64,000 bases of DNA, taken from NCBI GenBank assembly GCA_003417655.1, contig QVMW01000007.1:1-64000 (forward strand). The letters run 5' to 3'. Positions 11,200 to 20,049 of this stretch are shown here, piece after piece. A program made the position numbers and the translations under genes. This stretch comes from Rhodobacteraceae bacterium 63075. Lineage in GTDB: Bacteria > Pseudomonadota > Alphaproteobacteria > Rhodobacterales > Rhodobacteraceae. The stretch's first letter is position 1; each line of letters starts with the position of its first letter. Below the pieces are notes generated by a model. The model did not search any database, was not told where the DNA came from, and worked only from the letters and a program-made list of their open reading frames with translations.

Positions 11200-13238
11200 C
11201 TCGTCTCTCCCTTCCTGATCAATGCATCCACCGCCACGGCCCGGCCCGGGCAGGCCAGGAGCGGGTTCACTTCCACGTCCTCTACATCGCCCGCGTGCTT
11301 CATGACATAGGCTTGCACGGCCAGCACCGCTCCCACAATGGCGTCAATATCGGCGGCAGGCGCGCCGCGATAACCTGTCAGGAGCGGGTATATCTTCAGA
11401 CGCGCCAGGGCTGCGCGGATGTCTTGGGCTGTCACTGGCAGCAGGAGCGAGGCGGTGTCGCGCATCAGCTCCGTCCAGATGCCGCCCGCGCCGAGCGTGA
11501 GCACATAGCCATGGGCCGGGTCGCGCAGGACCCCGACCAGAAGCTCGGCCAGCGCATCTGTCACCCGTTCCTCGATCAGCCATGTCTCGCAGGGCATGGC
11601 CTTTGCCGCGTGGATGGCGGCTTGCGTGTCGCCGCTTGCAAATACAACGCCGCCTGCTTCCGTCTTGTGCGCAAGGCCCTCGGCCTTGATCACGGCCGGA
11701 GTGCCGACCTCGGCAAGGCAATCCGAAATTGCCTGCGCGTCTTCGGCGCGCGCCGAGTGCGGGATAGCCAGCCCCTCGGCGGCCAAGGCCGCCTTGGCCT
11801 CGGCCTCGCTCAGGGTTCGCAGGAGGCCGGGTGCGCCGGGCAGCGTCACGGGGGCGGCGCGCTCCGCCGCCTGCCCCAACCACGCGGCCCGGCTGATCGC
11901 GCTGAGGGCTTCGTCCAATCCGTGCATGGGGATCATCCCCGCCTCCGTGATCCGCGCCGCCACGTCTTCCGGCATCGTCTCCGGCAAGGTGGAGACGAAG
12001 ATCAGCGGCTTGCCCGCCTCGGCCACGGCCTGCGCCCCGGCCGCGATGGTGCACTCCCATGCGCTTGGGTCGCAGCGGTCGGCTCTGGGGAAGTCCACGA
12101 TCAGGCAGCCGATGGCGGCCGCGCCGTCCAGCGCGGCGGCGAAGCATTCGGCCATGCGCGGCACGTCATCCCAGATGAACGTGTGATAATCCAGAGGATT
12201 GGCAAGGGCGACCATCGGACCCAATGCCTCGCGCAGCCGTGCCTGCTGCGCCGTGCTCAAGGGAGGGAAGGCAATGTCGTGTCCTTCTCCGGTATCCGCC
12301 ATCAGGCTGGCCTCGCCCCCCGAGCATGACATGGACACCACTTTGTTCGAGGGCAGGGGGCCTGCGACGTGCAGCAGTTTCAGCGTCTCGACGAGGGCGG
12401 GAAGGCTCTCCACCTGCGCGACCCCCAACCGCGACAGCAAGGCGCGCGCGCCGGCGTCGCTTCCGGTGAGCGAGGCCGTATGGGAGACTGCCGCCGCCTG
12501 CGCCTGCTCGGAGCGGCCCGCCTTGAGCGCGACGATGGGCTTGCCGAGGCGGGCGGCTTCGGCGGCCAGTTCTTCGAAGGCGCGCAGATCGCCGATGCCT
12601 TCGATATGCAGGCCAAGAGCCGTCACGCGCTCATCGGCGAGAACGGCCAGCCCGAGGTCGGAGAGCCCCTGCTGCGCCTGGTTGCCCGCGGTGAGCACAT
12701 AGGCGAGCGGCAGCCCGCGCGCCTGCATGGTCAGGTTGATCGCGATGTTCGAGCTTTGCGTCAGGATCGCGACGCCCCGCTCCACCGGCTCGCCGCCGTG
12801 CTGATCCGGCCACAGGAGGGCGCGATCGAGGTAGTTGATGACACCGTAGCAGTTGGGTCCGACGATGGGCATCTCGCCGGCGGCCTCCAGCAGCGTGACC
12901 TGCAAGCCCTCGCCATCCCCTGTCTCGGCCTGGGCCTCGCGGAAGCCGCTGGCAAAGCAGACCGCGCCGCCAGCCCCCATGGATTGCAGTTGCCGCACGG
13001 TGTCGATGGTGGTGTGACGGTTCACGCCGATGAAGCTGGCATCCGGCGCTCCCGGCAGGTCTTCGAGCCGGGCGAAGGCCCGCACGCCGCCGACCTCGTC
13101 GCGCCGCGGGTGCACGGGCCAGATATCCCCTGCAAAGCCCATCTTGCGGCACTGCTCGACAACCGACGTGCACCACGCCCCGCCGCCGATCACGGCGATG
13201 GAGCGCGGGCGGAGCAAACGGTCAAGCGCGCGCGTCAT
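11196..13238 (-). CDS. Acyl-CoA synthetase, acetate-CoA ligase (ADP-forming) superfamily, fused subunits
   Basis: This 680-residue protein has a CoA-binding domain at the N terminus (AVIGGGAWCTSVVEQC), then succinyl-CoA ligase-like flavodoxin domains (VSMSCSGGEASLMAD), and a C-terminal ATP-grasp domain from about residue 460 (GTPAVIKAEGLAHKTEAGG). Such enzymes make acyl-CoA from acid, CoA and a nucleoside triphosphate. In this cluster the likely substrates are gamma-butyrobetaine or carnitine, which must be CoA-activated for the acyl-CoA dehydrogenase and hydratase steps. That substrate is inferred. Confidence 0.88.
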   Translation of the reverse strand: MTRALDRLLRPRSIAVIGGGAWCTSVVEQCRKMGFAGDIWPVHPRRDEVGGVRAFARLEDLPGAPDASFIGVNRHTTIDTVRQLQSMGAGGAVCFASGFREAQAETGDGEGLQVTLLEAAGEMPIVGPNCYGVINYLDRALLWPDQHGGEPVERGVAILTQSSNIAINLTMQARGLPLAYVLTAGNQAQQGLSDLGLAVLADERVTALGLHIEGIGDLRAFEELAAEAARLGKPIVALKAGRSEQAQAAAVSHTASLTGSDAGARALLSRLGVAQVESLPALVETLKLLHVAGPLPSNKVVSMSCSGGEASLMADTGEGHDIAFPPLSTAQQARLREALGPMVALANPLDYHTFIWDDVPRMAECFAAALDGAAAIGCLIVDFPRADRCDPSAWECTIAAGAQAVAEAGKPLIFVSTLPETMPEDVAARITEAGMIPMHGLDEALSAISRAAWLGQAAERAAPVTLPGAPGLLRTLSEAEAKAALAAEGLAIPHSARAEDAQAISDCLAEVGTPAVIKAEGLAHKTEAGGVVFASGDTQAAIHAAKAMPCETWLIEERVTDALAELLVGVLRDPAHGYVLTLGAGGIWTELMRDTASLLLPVTAQDIRAALARLKIYPLLTGYRGAPAADIDAIVGAVLAVQAYVMKHAGDVEDVEVNPLLACPGRAVAVDALIRKGETR

Positions 13239-13270
13239 GGCTGGCGCTTTCGCGGGTGGAGAGGCCGGAT

Positions 13271-13468
13271 GCCTTCGGCGAGGATATTTTGAGCCAGAAG
13301 AAGCATTGGTAACGGTCCATTAATGCGGGTCTGCCAGGCTCGCTTTGCGGTACAGGCAGGGATGCCGATGACCGCGCCAGGAGAAGCGCAGCATTGCGTT
13401 TCGTTCAACGGGGGAGGGCGCATCGTTCTTCCCCGTTTCTTCTGGCCAGAAATATCCCCGCCGGAGGC
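13271..13468. repeat. Inverted pair of a roughly 33-bp intergenic repeat
   Basis: Copy 1 at 13271-13303 begins GCCTTCGGCGAGGATATTTT and ends GCCAGAAGAAG. Copy 2 at 13436-13468, on the other strand, begins GCCTCCGGCGGGGATATTTC and ends GCCAGAAGAAA. They face each other in the 258-bp gap between two operon genes. Motifs of this form recur in intergenic DNA of Rhodobacterales as I recall them; this was not searched. The pair could form a long imperfect hairpin that attenuates read-through into the synthetase-hydratase part of the operon. Confidence 0.6.
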
Positions 13469-13496
13469 ATGAAATCTTTTCCTGCCATGACGGGAC

Positions 13497-14657
13497 TCAA
13501 GCTCCCAGGGGCCGCAGCAGCTCGCGGCTGATGATGTGGCGCTGGATCTCGCTGGTTCCGTCCCAGATCCGCTCGACGCGCGCATCGCGCCAGAAGCGTT
13601 CGATGGGCAGGTCGTCCATGAGGCCCATGCCGCCGTGAATCTGCAGCGTCGCGTCGGTGACGCGGGCGAGCATCTCGGCGGCGTAGAGCTTGGCCGACGC
13701 GATCTCGCGGTTGGCGGGCAGGCCCTCGTCCAGACGCCAGGCAGAGGCGAGCGTCAGCCAGTCGGCGGCGTCGATCTCGGTGATCATGTCGGCGATCTGG
13801 AAGCTCACGCCCTGGAACTTGCCGATGGGCTGGCCGAATTGCTTGCGCTCCGCGGCATGGGCCAGCGCCCAGTCGAAGCAGCGCCGCGCGCGGCCCACGC
13901 TCATCGTCGCCACGGTGATGCGCGTGGCGTAGAGCCATTCATTCATCACCGCGAAGCCGCCGTCGACCTCGCCCAGCACCTGCGCATCCGGCAGGCGGCA
14001 GTCGTCGAATTCCAGCACCATGTTCTTGTAGCCGCGGTGGCTCACCGAGTTGTAGCCCTCGCGGATCGTGAAGCCGGGCGTGCCGCGATCCACGAGGAAG
14101 GTGGTGATGCGCTTCTTCGGCCCCTTGGGGGTGTCGTCCTCGCCGGTGGCCACGAAGACGATCACGAAATCGGCGTGATCCGCGCCCGAGATGAAATGCT
14201 TGGTCCCGTTCAGGACCCAGTCGCCGCCGTCCCGGCGCGCGGTGCATTTCATGCTGCGCACGTCCGAGCCGGCATCCGGCTCTGTCATGGCGAGCGCGTC
14301 CATCCGCTCTCCCCGCACCGCCGGGAGCAGGTAGCGCTCGCGCTGCTCGCCCGTGCAGGCCATCAGGATGTTCTGGGGCCGTCCGAAGAAATGCGTCAGC
14401 GCCATGGAGCCGCGCCCCAACTCGCGCTCGACAAGCGCGAACTCCAGGTGGCTCAGCCCCGCACCGCCCACGTCCTCGGGGAAGTTGCAGGCGTAGAATC
14501 CCAGCTCGATCGTCTTGCGCTTGATCTTCTCGGCGACCTCGGGGGGCACTTCGCCTGTCCGCTCGACCTCGGCTTCATGCGGGTAGATCTCCTTCTCGAC
14601 GAAGCTGCGCACCGTGGAGACGATCATCTCCTGTTCTTCCGTCAGCCCGAAATGCAT
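13497..14657 (-). CDS. Acyl-CoA dehydrogenase, likely for gamma-butyrobetainyl-CoA
   Basis: This 386-residue flavoenzyme has the complete fold: substrate/FAD motif MTEPDAGSDVRS, the middle beta-domain, and the C-terminal RDARVERIWDGTSEIQRHI. An Asp stands at the position where many family members have the catalytic Glu. By context it would oxidise gamma-butyrobetainyl-CoA to crotonobetainyl-CoA, feeding the CaiD-like hydratase. It follows the carnitine dehydrogenase gene with 1 base between coding regions. Confidence 0.88.
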   Translation of the reverse strand: MHFGLTEEQEMIVSTVRSFVEKEIYPHEAEVERTGEVPPEVAEKIKRKTIELGFYACNFPEDVGGAGLSHLEFALVERELGRGSMALTHFFGRPQNILMACTGEQRERYLLPAVRGERMDALAMTEPDAGSDVRSMKCTARRDGGDWVLNGTKHFISGADHADFVIVFVATGEDDTPKGPKKRITTFLVDRGTPGFTIREGYNSVSHRGYKNMVLEFDDCRLPDAQVLGEVDGGFAVMNEWLYATRITVATMSVGRARRCFDWALAHAAERKQFGQPIGKFQGVSFQIADMITEIDAADWLTLASAWRLDEGLPANREIASAKLYAAEMLARVTDATLQIHGGMGLMDDLPIERFWRDARVERIWDGTSEIQRHIISRELLRPLGA

Positions 14658-14658
14658 C

Positions 14659-16065
14659 TCATGTCTCCTTGCTCGATGCGGCCAGCCCGGCCACCTTCGC
14701 CGCCACGTCCTCTGTCGGCAGGCAGCTCCGGCGGGTCTCCAGGCTCACATGCACCATCAGTTGGTCGCAGGTGGCCATGGTCTCGCCGTCGCTCTCGCGT
14801 TTCATGGTGTGAAAACAGCGCAGCTTCTTGCCCGCGCCTTCCGTCACCTCGGTCTCCACGATCACGCGCTCGCCCGCATGCGTCTCAGCGAGGTATTTGA
14901 CCGTGGTCTCGACGGTGAAATAGCTCATGCCGCGCGTGACATATTCCTCGTCCGCGCCCACCATCGCCATCACCACCTCGGCAGCGTCGCTGAAGAGCTG
15001 GCCATAGCGGCCCTCGTTCATGTGGCCGTTGATATCCGTCCAGTCGACGGGGACGACCCTGTCCTGGGTGACCAGAGGCGCGTCGGGTTCGGGCAGCCTG
15101 GCGACCGCGCGCTGATGTTCATTCACCAGCCGCCCGGCGGCGTTGCCCTGCTGTCTGAGCGCGCGGATCATGGCGACGAGATTGCCGTCGCGCTTGCGCT
15201 CCAGCTCGCGGATCGACAGGTGCCCCGACTGCGCATCGGACTGCTCGGCGATCATGTCGACCAGCTCATCGGTGAAGTCCGGCACGTCCATCAGCTTCGT
15301 CCAGGGCCACTCAAGCGCCGGGCCGAACTGCGCCATGAAATGCCGCATCCCCGCTTCGCCGCCTGCCACGCGGTAGGTTTCGAAAAGGCCCATCTGCCCC
15401 CAGCGCAGGCCGAAGCCGTAGCGGATCGCGTTGTCGATCTCCTCGGTGGTGGCGATGCCGTCCTTGACCAGCCAGAGCGCCTCGCGCCAGACCGCTTCGA
15501 GGAAGCGGTCGGCGATATGGGCGTCGATCTCCTTGCGGACCTTGAGCGGGTATAGCCCCAGAGACGTGAGCATCTCGCAGGCTTGCGCCACCGCGTCCGC
15601 GCTCGTGGCGGGCGAGGGCACGACCTCGATCAGCGGCATCAGGTAAACGGGGTTGAACGGGTGGGTCACCATGATTCGCCCGGGCTCTGCCGCGCCTTCC
15701 TGCAACTGGGAGGGCATGAAGCCGCTGGTGGACGAGCCGATCAGCGCGCCGGGGTTTTCGGCCTGTATCTCGGCAAAGACCTTGTGCTTGAGGGCGAGCC
15801 GTTCGCTCACGCTTTCCTGCACCCAGTCCGCGTCTGCCACCGCCTCGGCGATGCTGCCGCAGAAGCGCAAGCTGCCTTCCTCCGGAAGAGCGCAATCGTA
15901 GAGCATCGGCAGGGCGCGGCGCGCGTTCGCGAGAACCTCGTCGATCTTGCGTTTGGCGTCCGGGTCCGGGTCAAAGACCTGCACGTCCCAGCCGTTGAGA
16001 AGGAATCGCGCGGCCCATCCGCCACCGATCACACCACCGCCGATAATGGCCGCTGTCTTGCTCAT
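14659..16065 (-). CDS. lcdH: Bifunctional L-carnitine dehydrogenase / betainyl-CoA thioesterase
   Basis: This 468-residue fusion has a 3-hydroxyacyl-CoA dehydrogenase-type NAD domain at residues 1-320 (IIGGGVIGGGWAARF dinucleotide motif; THPFNPVYLMPL with the catalytic His). A hot-dog thioesterase occupies about 345-455 (DWTDINGHMNEGRYGQLF, with the typical Asp near GHMN). The dehydrogenase oxidises L-carnitine to 3-dehydrocarnitine. The thioesterase would hydrolyse the betainyl-CoA made by the BKACE encoded just upstream, giving glycine betaine. This fusion is known from rhizobial carnitine degradation. Confidence 0.94.
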   Translation of the reverse strand: MSKTAAIIGGGVIGGGWAARFLLNGWDVQVFDPDPDAKRKIDEVLANARRALPMLYDCALPEEGSLRFCGSIAEAVADADWVQESVSERLALKHKVFAEIQAENPGALIGSSTSGFMPSQLQEGAAEPGRIMVTHPFNPVYLMPLIEVVPSPATSADAVAQACEMLTSLGLYPLKVRKEIDAHIADRFLEAVWREALWLVKDGIATTEEIDNAIRYGFGLRWGQMGLFETYRVAGGEAGMRHFMAQFGPALEWPWTKLMDVPDFTDELVDMIAEQSDAQSGHLSIRELERKRDGNLVAMIRALRQQGNAAGRLVNEHQRAVARLPEPDAPLVTQDRVVPVDWTDINGHMNEGRYGQLFSDAAEVVMAMVGADEEYVTRGMSYFTVETTVKYLAETHAGERVIVETEVTEGAGKKLRCFHTMKRESDGETMATCDQLMVHVSLETRRSCLPTEDVAAKVAGLAASSKET

Positions 16066-16090
16066 GGTCTGTCCTTTCGTTGTGCCGCGG

Positions 16091-16999
16091 TTACTGCGGA
16101 GCCTGCTTCGTCAGGCGCAGCTTCTTGCGCACCTCTTCGGGGCCGATCACCTTTGCTCCAAGATTCTCGACGATGCCCGCGGCGCGCTCGACGAGCTGCC
16201 AGTTCTGGGCCAGAACGCCCTTGTCCAGCATCAGGTTGTCCTCCAGCCCGACGCGCACGTTGCCACCCGCCAGCACGGAGGCGGCAACGTAAGGCATCTG
16301 GTTGCGCCCGAGGGCGAAGGCGCTGAAGGTCCAGTCCTCGGGGATATTGTTGACCATGGCCATGAAGGTGTTGAGATCATCCGGCGCGCCCCAGGGCACG
16401 CCCATGCAGAGCTGCACGAGGGCGTCGGGCTCTAGGATGCCGTCCTTGACCAGTTGCTTGGCATACCACAGATGCCCGGTGTCGAAGGCTTCGATCTCGG
16501 GCTTCACGCCCAGCTCGGTCATCATCTTGCCCATCGCCTGAAGCATTCCCGGCGTGTTGGTCATCACGTAGTCGGCCTCGGCGAAGTTCATCGTGCCGCA
16601 ATCGAGCGTGCAGATTTCCGGGCGGCATTCGGCGATATGGGCGACGCGTTCGCGCGCGCCGATCATGTCGGTGCCCTCGGCCGGGGGCAGGGGGTTTTCC
16701 GTGCCGCCGAAGACGATATCGCCGCCCATCCCGGCTGTGAGGTTCAGAACGACGTCGGTGTCGCTGTCGCGGATACGGTCGGTCACCTCGCGGAAGAGGC
16801 CGGTATCGCGCGAGGGCGCGCCTGTCTCGGGGTCGCGCACGTGGCAATGGACCACCGCCGCGCCCGCCTTCGCCGCCGCGATCGCGCTGTCGGCGATCTG
16901 CTCGGGGCTGCGGGGGACATGGGGGCTGCGGTCCTGCGTGCTGCCTGATCCTGTCACGGCGCAGGTGATGAAGATTTCGCGATTCATGGCAAGGGGCAT
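16091..16999 (-). CDS. BKACE family protein, dehydrocarnitine:acetyl-CoA cleavage enzyme
   Basis: This 302-residue beta-keto acid cleavage enzyme (DUF849) is expected to convert 3-dehydrocarnitine and acetyl-CoA to betainyl-CoA and acetoacetate. The Zn2+-ligand motif AAVVHCHVRDP and the segments LNLTAGMGG and LDCGTMNF are typical. The start at 16999 (MPLAMNREIF) follows AAGGAG at good spacing. It is the first gene of the minus-strand carnitine operon, 25 bases before the carnitine dehydrogenase gene. Substrate assignment rests on this neighbour. Confidence 0.92.
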   Translation of the reverse strand: MPLAMNREIFITCAVTGSGSTQDRSPHVPRSPEQIADSAIAAAKAGAAVVHCHVRDPETGAPSRDTGLFREVTDRIRDSDTDVVLNLTAGMGGDIVFGGTENPLPPAEGTDMIGARERVAHIAECRPEICTLDCGTMNFAEADYVMTNTPGMLQAMGKMMTELGVKPEIEAFDTGHLWYAKQLVKDGILEPDALVQLCMGVPWGAPDDLNTFMAMVNNIPEDWTFSAFALGRNQMPYVAASVLAGGNVRVGLEDNLMLDKGVLAQNWQLVERAAGIVENLGAKVIGPEEVRKKLRLTKQAPQ

Positions 17000-17070
17000 G
17001 GCATTCTCCTTTTCTGGAGCCAGATTGCCTGCTGGTGATGCGCTGTATTTTGCGGTAATTGACAAATATC
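17000..17070. promoter_or_regulatory. Divergent promoter of the carnitine operon and its regulator
   Basis: Only 71 bases separate the BKACE gene and the GlxA-type regulator. The AAGGAG ribosome binding site of BKACE is at the left. The right half is A+T-rich (TGTATTTTGCGGTAATTGAC), fitting the promoter and operator space of a CdhR-like activator. No clear palindrome was found. Confidence 0.5.
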
Positions 17071-18021
17071 ATGCATAAATGGACATTTTCACCCGAAACG
17101 CCCCGGCGCATCGCCCTGCTGCTCTTCGATCAGTTCTCCAACCTGTGCCTGGCCAACTGCCTCGAGCCGCTGCGCGCGGCCAATACGCTGACCGGGAAGG
17201 CCGGGTATGACTGGCAGATCCTCACGCCCGATGGCGCGGCGTGCCGCTCCTCGAGCGGGATCGAGGTCTTGCCGCATGCGGCGCTGGGCGAGATGGGGCA
17301 GGTGGACTATCTCTTCGTGCTGGCCAGCTATCACCACGAGCGGCACGACACGCCGCAGACGCGGCAGCGCCTCGGCGATGCCGCCCGCAAGGCGGAGGTG
17401 GTGATCGGGCTGGACGCGGCACCCTGGCTGCTGGCCTCCGCCGGCGTGCTGCAGGGCCGGCGGGCGACCATTCACTGGGACTTGCTGGATGCCTTCACGG
17501 AGCGGTTCCTCGATATCGAGGTGGCGCGCGCGCGGGTTCTGCGCGACGGGGCCTGCTGGACCTGCGCCGGGGCCATGTCGGCGCTCGATTTGACGCTGGA
17601 GCTGATCGCGGAGACCCTGGGGATCGCGACGCGGCTGGACGTGGAGGCGCTGTTCCTGCATGGCGATCCGCCGCTGGGGCGCGAGGAAATGCTTGGCGAT
17701 GACCCGCTGGTGCGCCGTGCGCTCTCGCTCATGCGCGATACGGTCGAGCGGCCCTTGAGCCTTGCGGCGCTGGCCAGCGCCCTCTCCTGCCAGCCGCGCA
17801 CGCTCGACCGGCGCTGCCGCGCAAGGCTCGGCGCGCCGCCGGGGCGGGTCTACCGGCATCTGCGCCTTTCCGCGGCGCGCAAGCTCCTGGAAGATGGCGG
17901 GCTGCCCGTGGCCGAGGTGGCCCTGCGCAGCGGCTATGAAAACCCCGCCGCCCTCGCCCGCGCCCTGCGCAAGCACTACGGCGCATCCCCCTCCGAGCTG
18001 CGGCGCAAGGCGCGGGGGTGA
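17071..18021 (+). CDS. cdhR: GlxA/CdhR-type AraC-family transcriptional regulator
   Basis: This 316-residue protein has a DJ-1/PfpI-like (class I amidotransferase) domain at about residues 10-180 and a C-terminal AraC double HTH at about 215-312 (CQPRTLDRRCRARLG; EVALRSGYENPAALARALRKHYG). CdhR of Pseudomonas, of the same architecture, activates carnitine dehydrogenase genes. The divergent position next to the carnitine operon supports the same job. ATG at 17071 is chosen over a TTG at 17059. Confidence 0.9.
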   Translation: MHKWTFSPETPRRIALLLFDQFSNLCLANCLEPLRAANTLTGKAGYDWQILTPDGAACRSSSGIEVLPHAALGEMGQVDYLFVLASYHHERHDTPQTRQRLGDAARKAEVVIGLDAAPWLLASAGVLQGRRATIHWDLLDAFTERFLDIEVARARVLRDGACWTCAGAMSALDLTLELIAETLGIATRLDVEALFLHGDPPLGREEMLGDDPLVRRALSLMRDTVERPLSLAALASALSCQPRTLDRRCRARLGAPPGRVYRHLRLSAARKLLEDGGLPVAEVALRSGYENPAALARALRKHYGASPSELRRKARG

Positions 18022-18180
18022 AAGAGGCGCGAGGCCGCCTGTGAGCCGGACACTTGGCCGGCAAGGATGAAGTTGCAGGGATCATCGCGAATTGGGGGCT
18101 ATACCGCCACAGTGATAGCGCAAGTCGTGAACGGGCTGGTCGACATTTGCCGCACGCCGGATGCCCTCGCGCGCGCTAGG

Positions 18181-18668
18181 TGTTTGATCCCAGGGTTTGA
18201 TGGTGCGATCCTTTCGAAGGAATGGAAGGAAGCACCATGGGACAAGTTCGTCACGGGAGCGCCACGACCACGCACGCGGTCAGAGCAGCAATACAGCGAT
18301 CGCAAGCTTCGATCGCGGAGCTGAGCCGGGAGCTGGGCATCAACCCCAAGACGGTCGCGAGGTGGCGCAAGCGGCAGACGGTCGAGGATCGAAAGACCGG
18401 CCCGCGGGAGCCGCGCTCAACCGTTCTCAGCGAAGAAGAGGAAGCCATGATCGTCGCGTTCCGGCGGCACACGTTACTGCCGCTGGATGACTGTCTCTAT
18501 GCGTTGCAGCCGTCAATCCCGCATCTGACACGCTCTTCTTTGCATCGGTGCCTGCAACGGCATGGAATATCGCGCTTGCCGGAAAAAGGGACGCAGACCG
18601 TGTCCAAGCCAGGTAGTTCATCAACCTCCGTGTATCGTATGGAAGCTTTGAGGGCGCGGCGGATTTGA
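18181..18668 (+). pseudogene. Truncated IS481-family transposase (remnant)
   Basis: The frame from ATG 18237 encodes the N-terminal HTH part of an IS481 transposase (GINPKTVARWRKRQTV; AMIVAFRRHTLLPLDDCLYAL; SLHRCLQRHGISRLP). It then departs from the family at about residue 118 and stops at 18668, so the DDE catalytic domain is missing. The left IS end is probably near 18181, where TGTTTGATCCCAGGG begins; IS481 ends characteristically start TGT. The remnant marks the left border of the next gene cluster and points to acquisition or rearrangement there. Confidence 0.85.
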
Positions 18669-18900
18669 AACTCGAAGACCCTAGATAAGTTACCATGCTA
18701 CCGCCAACACCTGAGGTCCGACACACACTCACAGCGAGCCGACACAGATGCGGCAATGTTTCAAGTCACTGGTGAAACAAAGCGGACGCGGTGTCATGGG
18801 CTATGAAACCGCAAAAGCGCTGCGTTGGTTTTCGGGGGAGACCTCGTGGCAACATCTATGGTGGAACAAATAGTAAGCGGTGGGATCGGGCGGTCGCTGA

Positions 18901-20049
18901 TCACGTGAGGCTGTCGATCTTTTCCCTCGAAATGCCCCAGCGAAGCAGTGTTTCCGGGTCGGGATGGCTCGCCTCTCGCCCTGACAGGCTGATCGCGCCG
19001 GGTGTTGTGATGAAGCGCGGCGCAGGGGTGGCTTGTTCCACACCGTCGATTTTGACAAACGTACTGCGCGCCGCGTTATGTTCGTCTTCGGCTGCTTCAG
19101 ATGGCGATAGGACTGGTGTTACACAGCCATCGCTGTCGGCAAATACCGTCTCCCAATGAGCCCGCGAACGGGTTGCGAACAACGCAGACATCCGCGCCGT
19201 GCAAAAGGCATCATCTTCAGGCGCTTCGCTGGTGAACCGCGGATCGTCTGAGAGTTCCAGCCGGTCCAGCAAAACCTTGCGGAATGCCGGTTCGATCGCG
19301 CCGACGGCAACATATCCATCCGCGCAGGCATAGGTGCGGTAATAATAGCGCCCGCCGTCCACAATGTTTTGCCCAGCGGGTGCGTTATGCGCGCCCATCG
19401 CAGACAGTGACGACAGCAAGGTATAAAGGCTGGCTGATCCATCGACGATGTTGGCATCGACCACCTGCCCCTTGCCGCTGCTGCGCGCTTGCATGACCGC
19501 GGACAGTAGGCCGATGACACCAAACAGGGCACCACTTGCCATGTCCCCTACAAGCGGTGGTATGGCAACTGGCACTACTCCGTCGCGGCCAAAATGGGAC
19601 AACGCCCCCGATCTTGCTATGTAGTTCAGATCGTGCCCGGCCGTTCGCGCCAGCGGCCCGTCTTGGCCCCAACCAGTGACACGCACATAGGCCAACTGCG
19701 GATTGTCAAGCAGGCAGGTATCAGGACCCAGACCCAATGCCTCCATCGCGCCTGGCCGATACCCTTCGATCAGTGCATCTGCCTTGCCGATCAGATCACG
19801 CATCAGCGCGCGGCCTTCGTAGGATTTCAGGTCGACCTGCACGAGCGGTCGCGATCGATAGAATACCGAAGCGGCCCCCATTGCCGCAAAATCGAGTGCC
19901 GCATCAGGGGCGGGATATCCGCCGGGTCGGTCGATCCGTATGATGTCCGCGCCCATATCGGCCAACAGCATGGCGGCATATGGCACAGGGCCAATCCCGG
20001 TCATCTCAACGATACGGATTCCGGTCAGAGGGCCTGCACGATCACCCAT
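18901..20049 (-). CDS. CaiB/BaiF CoA-transferase family, alpha-methylacyl-CoA racemase-like
   Basis: This 382-residue class III CoA-transferase-fold protein resembles AMACR. It has GIGPVPYAAMLLADMGAD near the N terminus, GHDLNYIARSGAL (His of the racemase pair) and NIVDGSASLYTLL (Asp of the pair). AMACR epimerises the 2-methyl centre of branched acyl-CoAs, which is needed before dehydrogenation by stereospecific enzymes. A plain CoA-transferase is the alternative. Its start (20049) overlaps the stop of the TetR gene by 8 bases, so the two form an operon. Confidence 0.84.
   Translation of the reverse strand: MGDRAGPLTGIRIVEMTGIGPVPYAAMLLADMGADIIRIDRPGGYPAPDAALDFAAMGAASVFYRSRPLVQVDLKSYEGRALMRDLIGKADALIEGYRPGAMEALGLGPDTCLLDNPQLAYVRVTGWGQDGPLARTAGHDLNYIARSGALSHFGRDGVVPVAIPPLVGDMASGALFGVIGLLSAVMQARSSGKGQVVDANIVDGSASLYTLLSSLSAMGAHNAPAGQNIVDGGRYYYRTYACADGYVAVGAIEPAFRKVLLDRLELSDDPRFTSEAPEDDAFCTARMSALFATRSRAHWETVFADSDGCVTPVLSPSEAAEDEHNAARSTFVKIDGVEQATPAPRFITTPGAISLSGREASHPDPETLLRWGISREKIDSLT

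Noticed and set aside
18067..18236. Possible gene start (MKLQGSSRIGGYTATVIAQV...) before the IS481 remnant
   Set aside because: The frame runs into the IS end and the transposase region; at most a fragment, with no recognised family.
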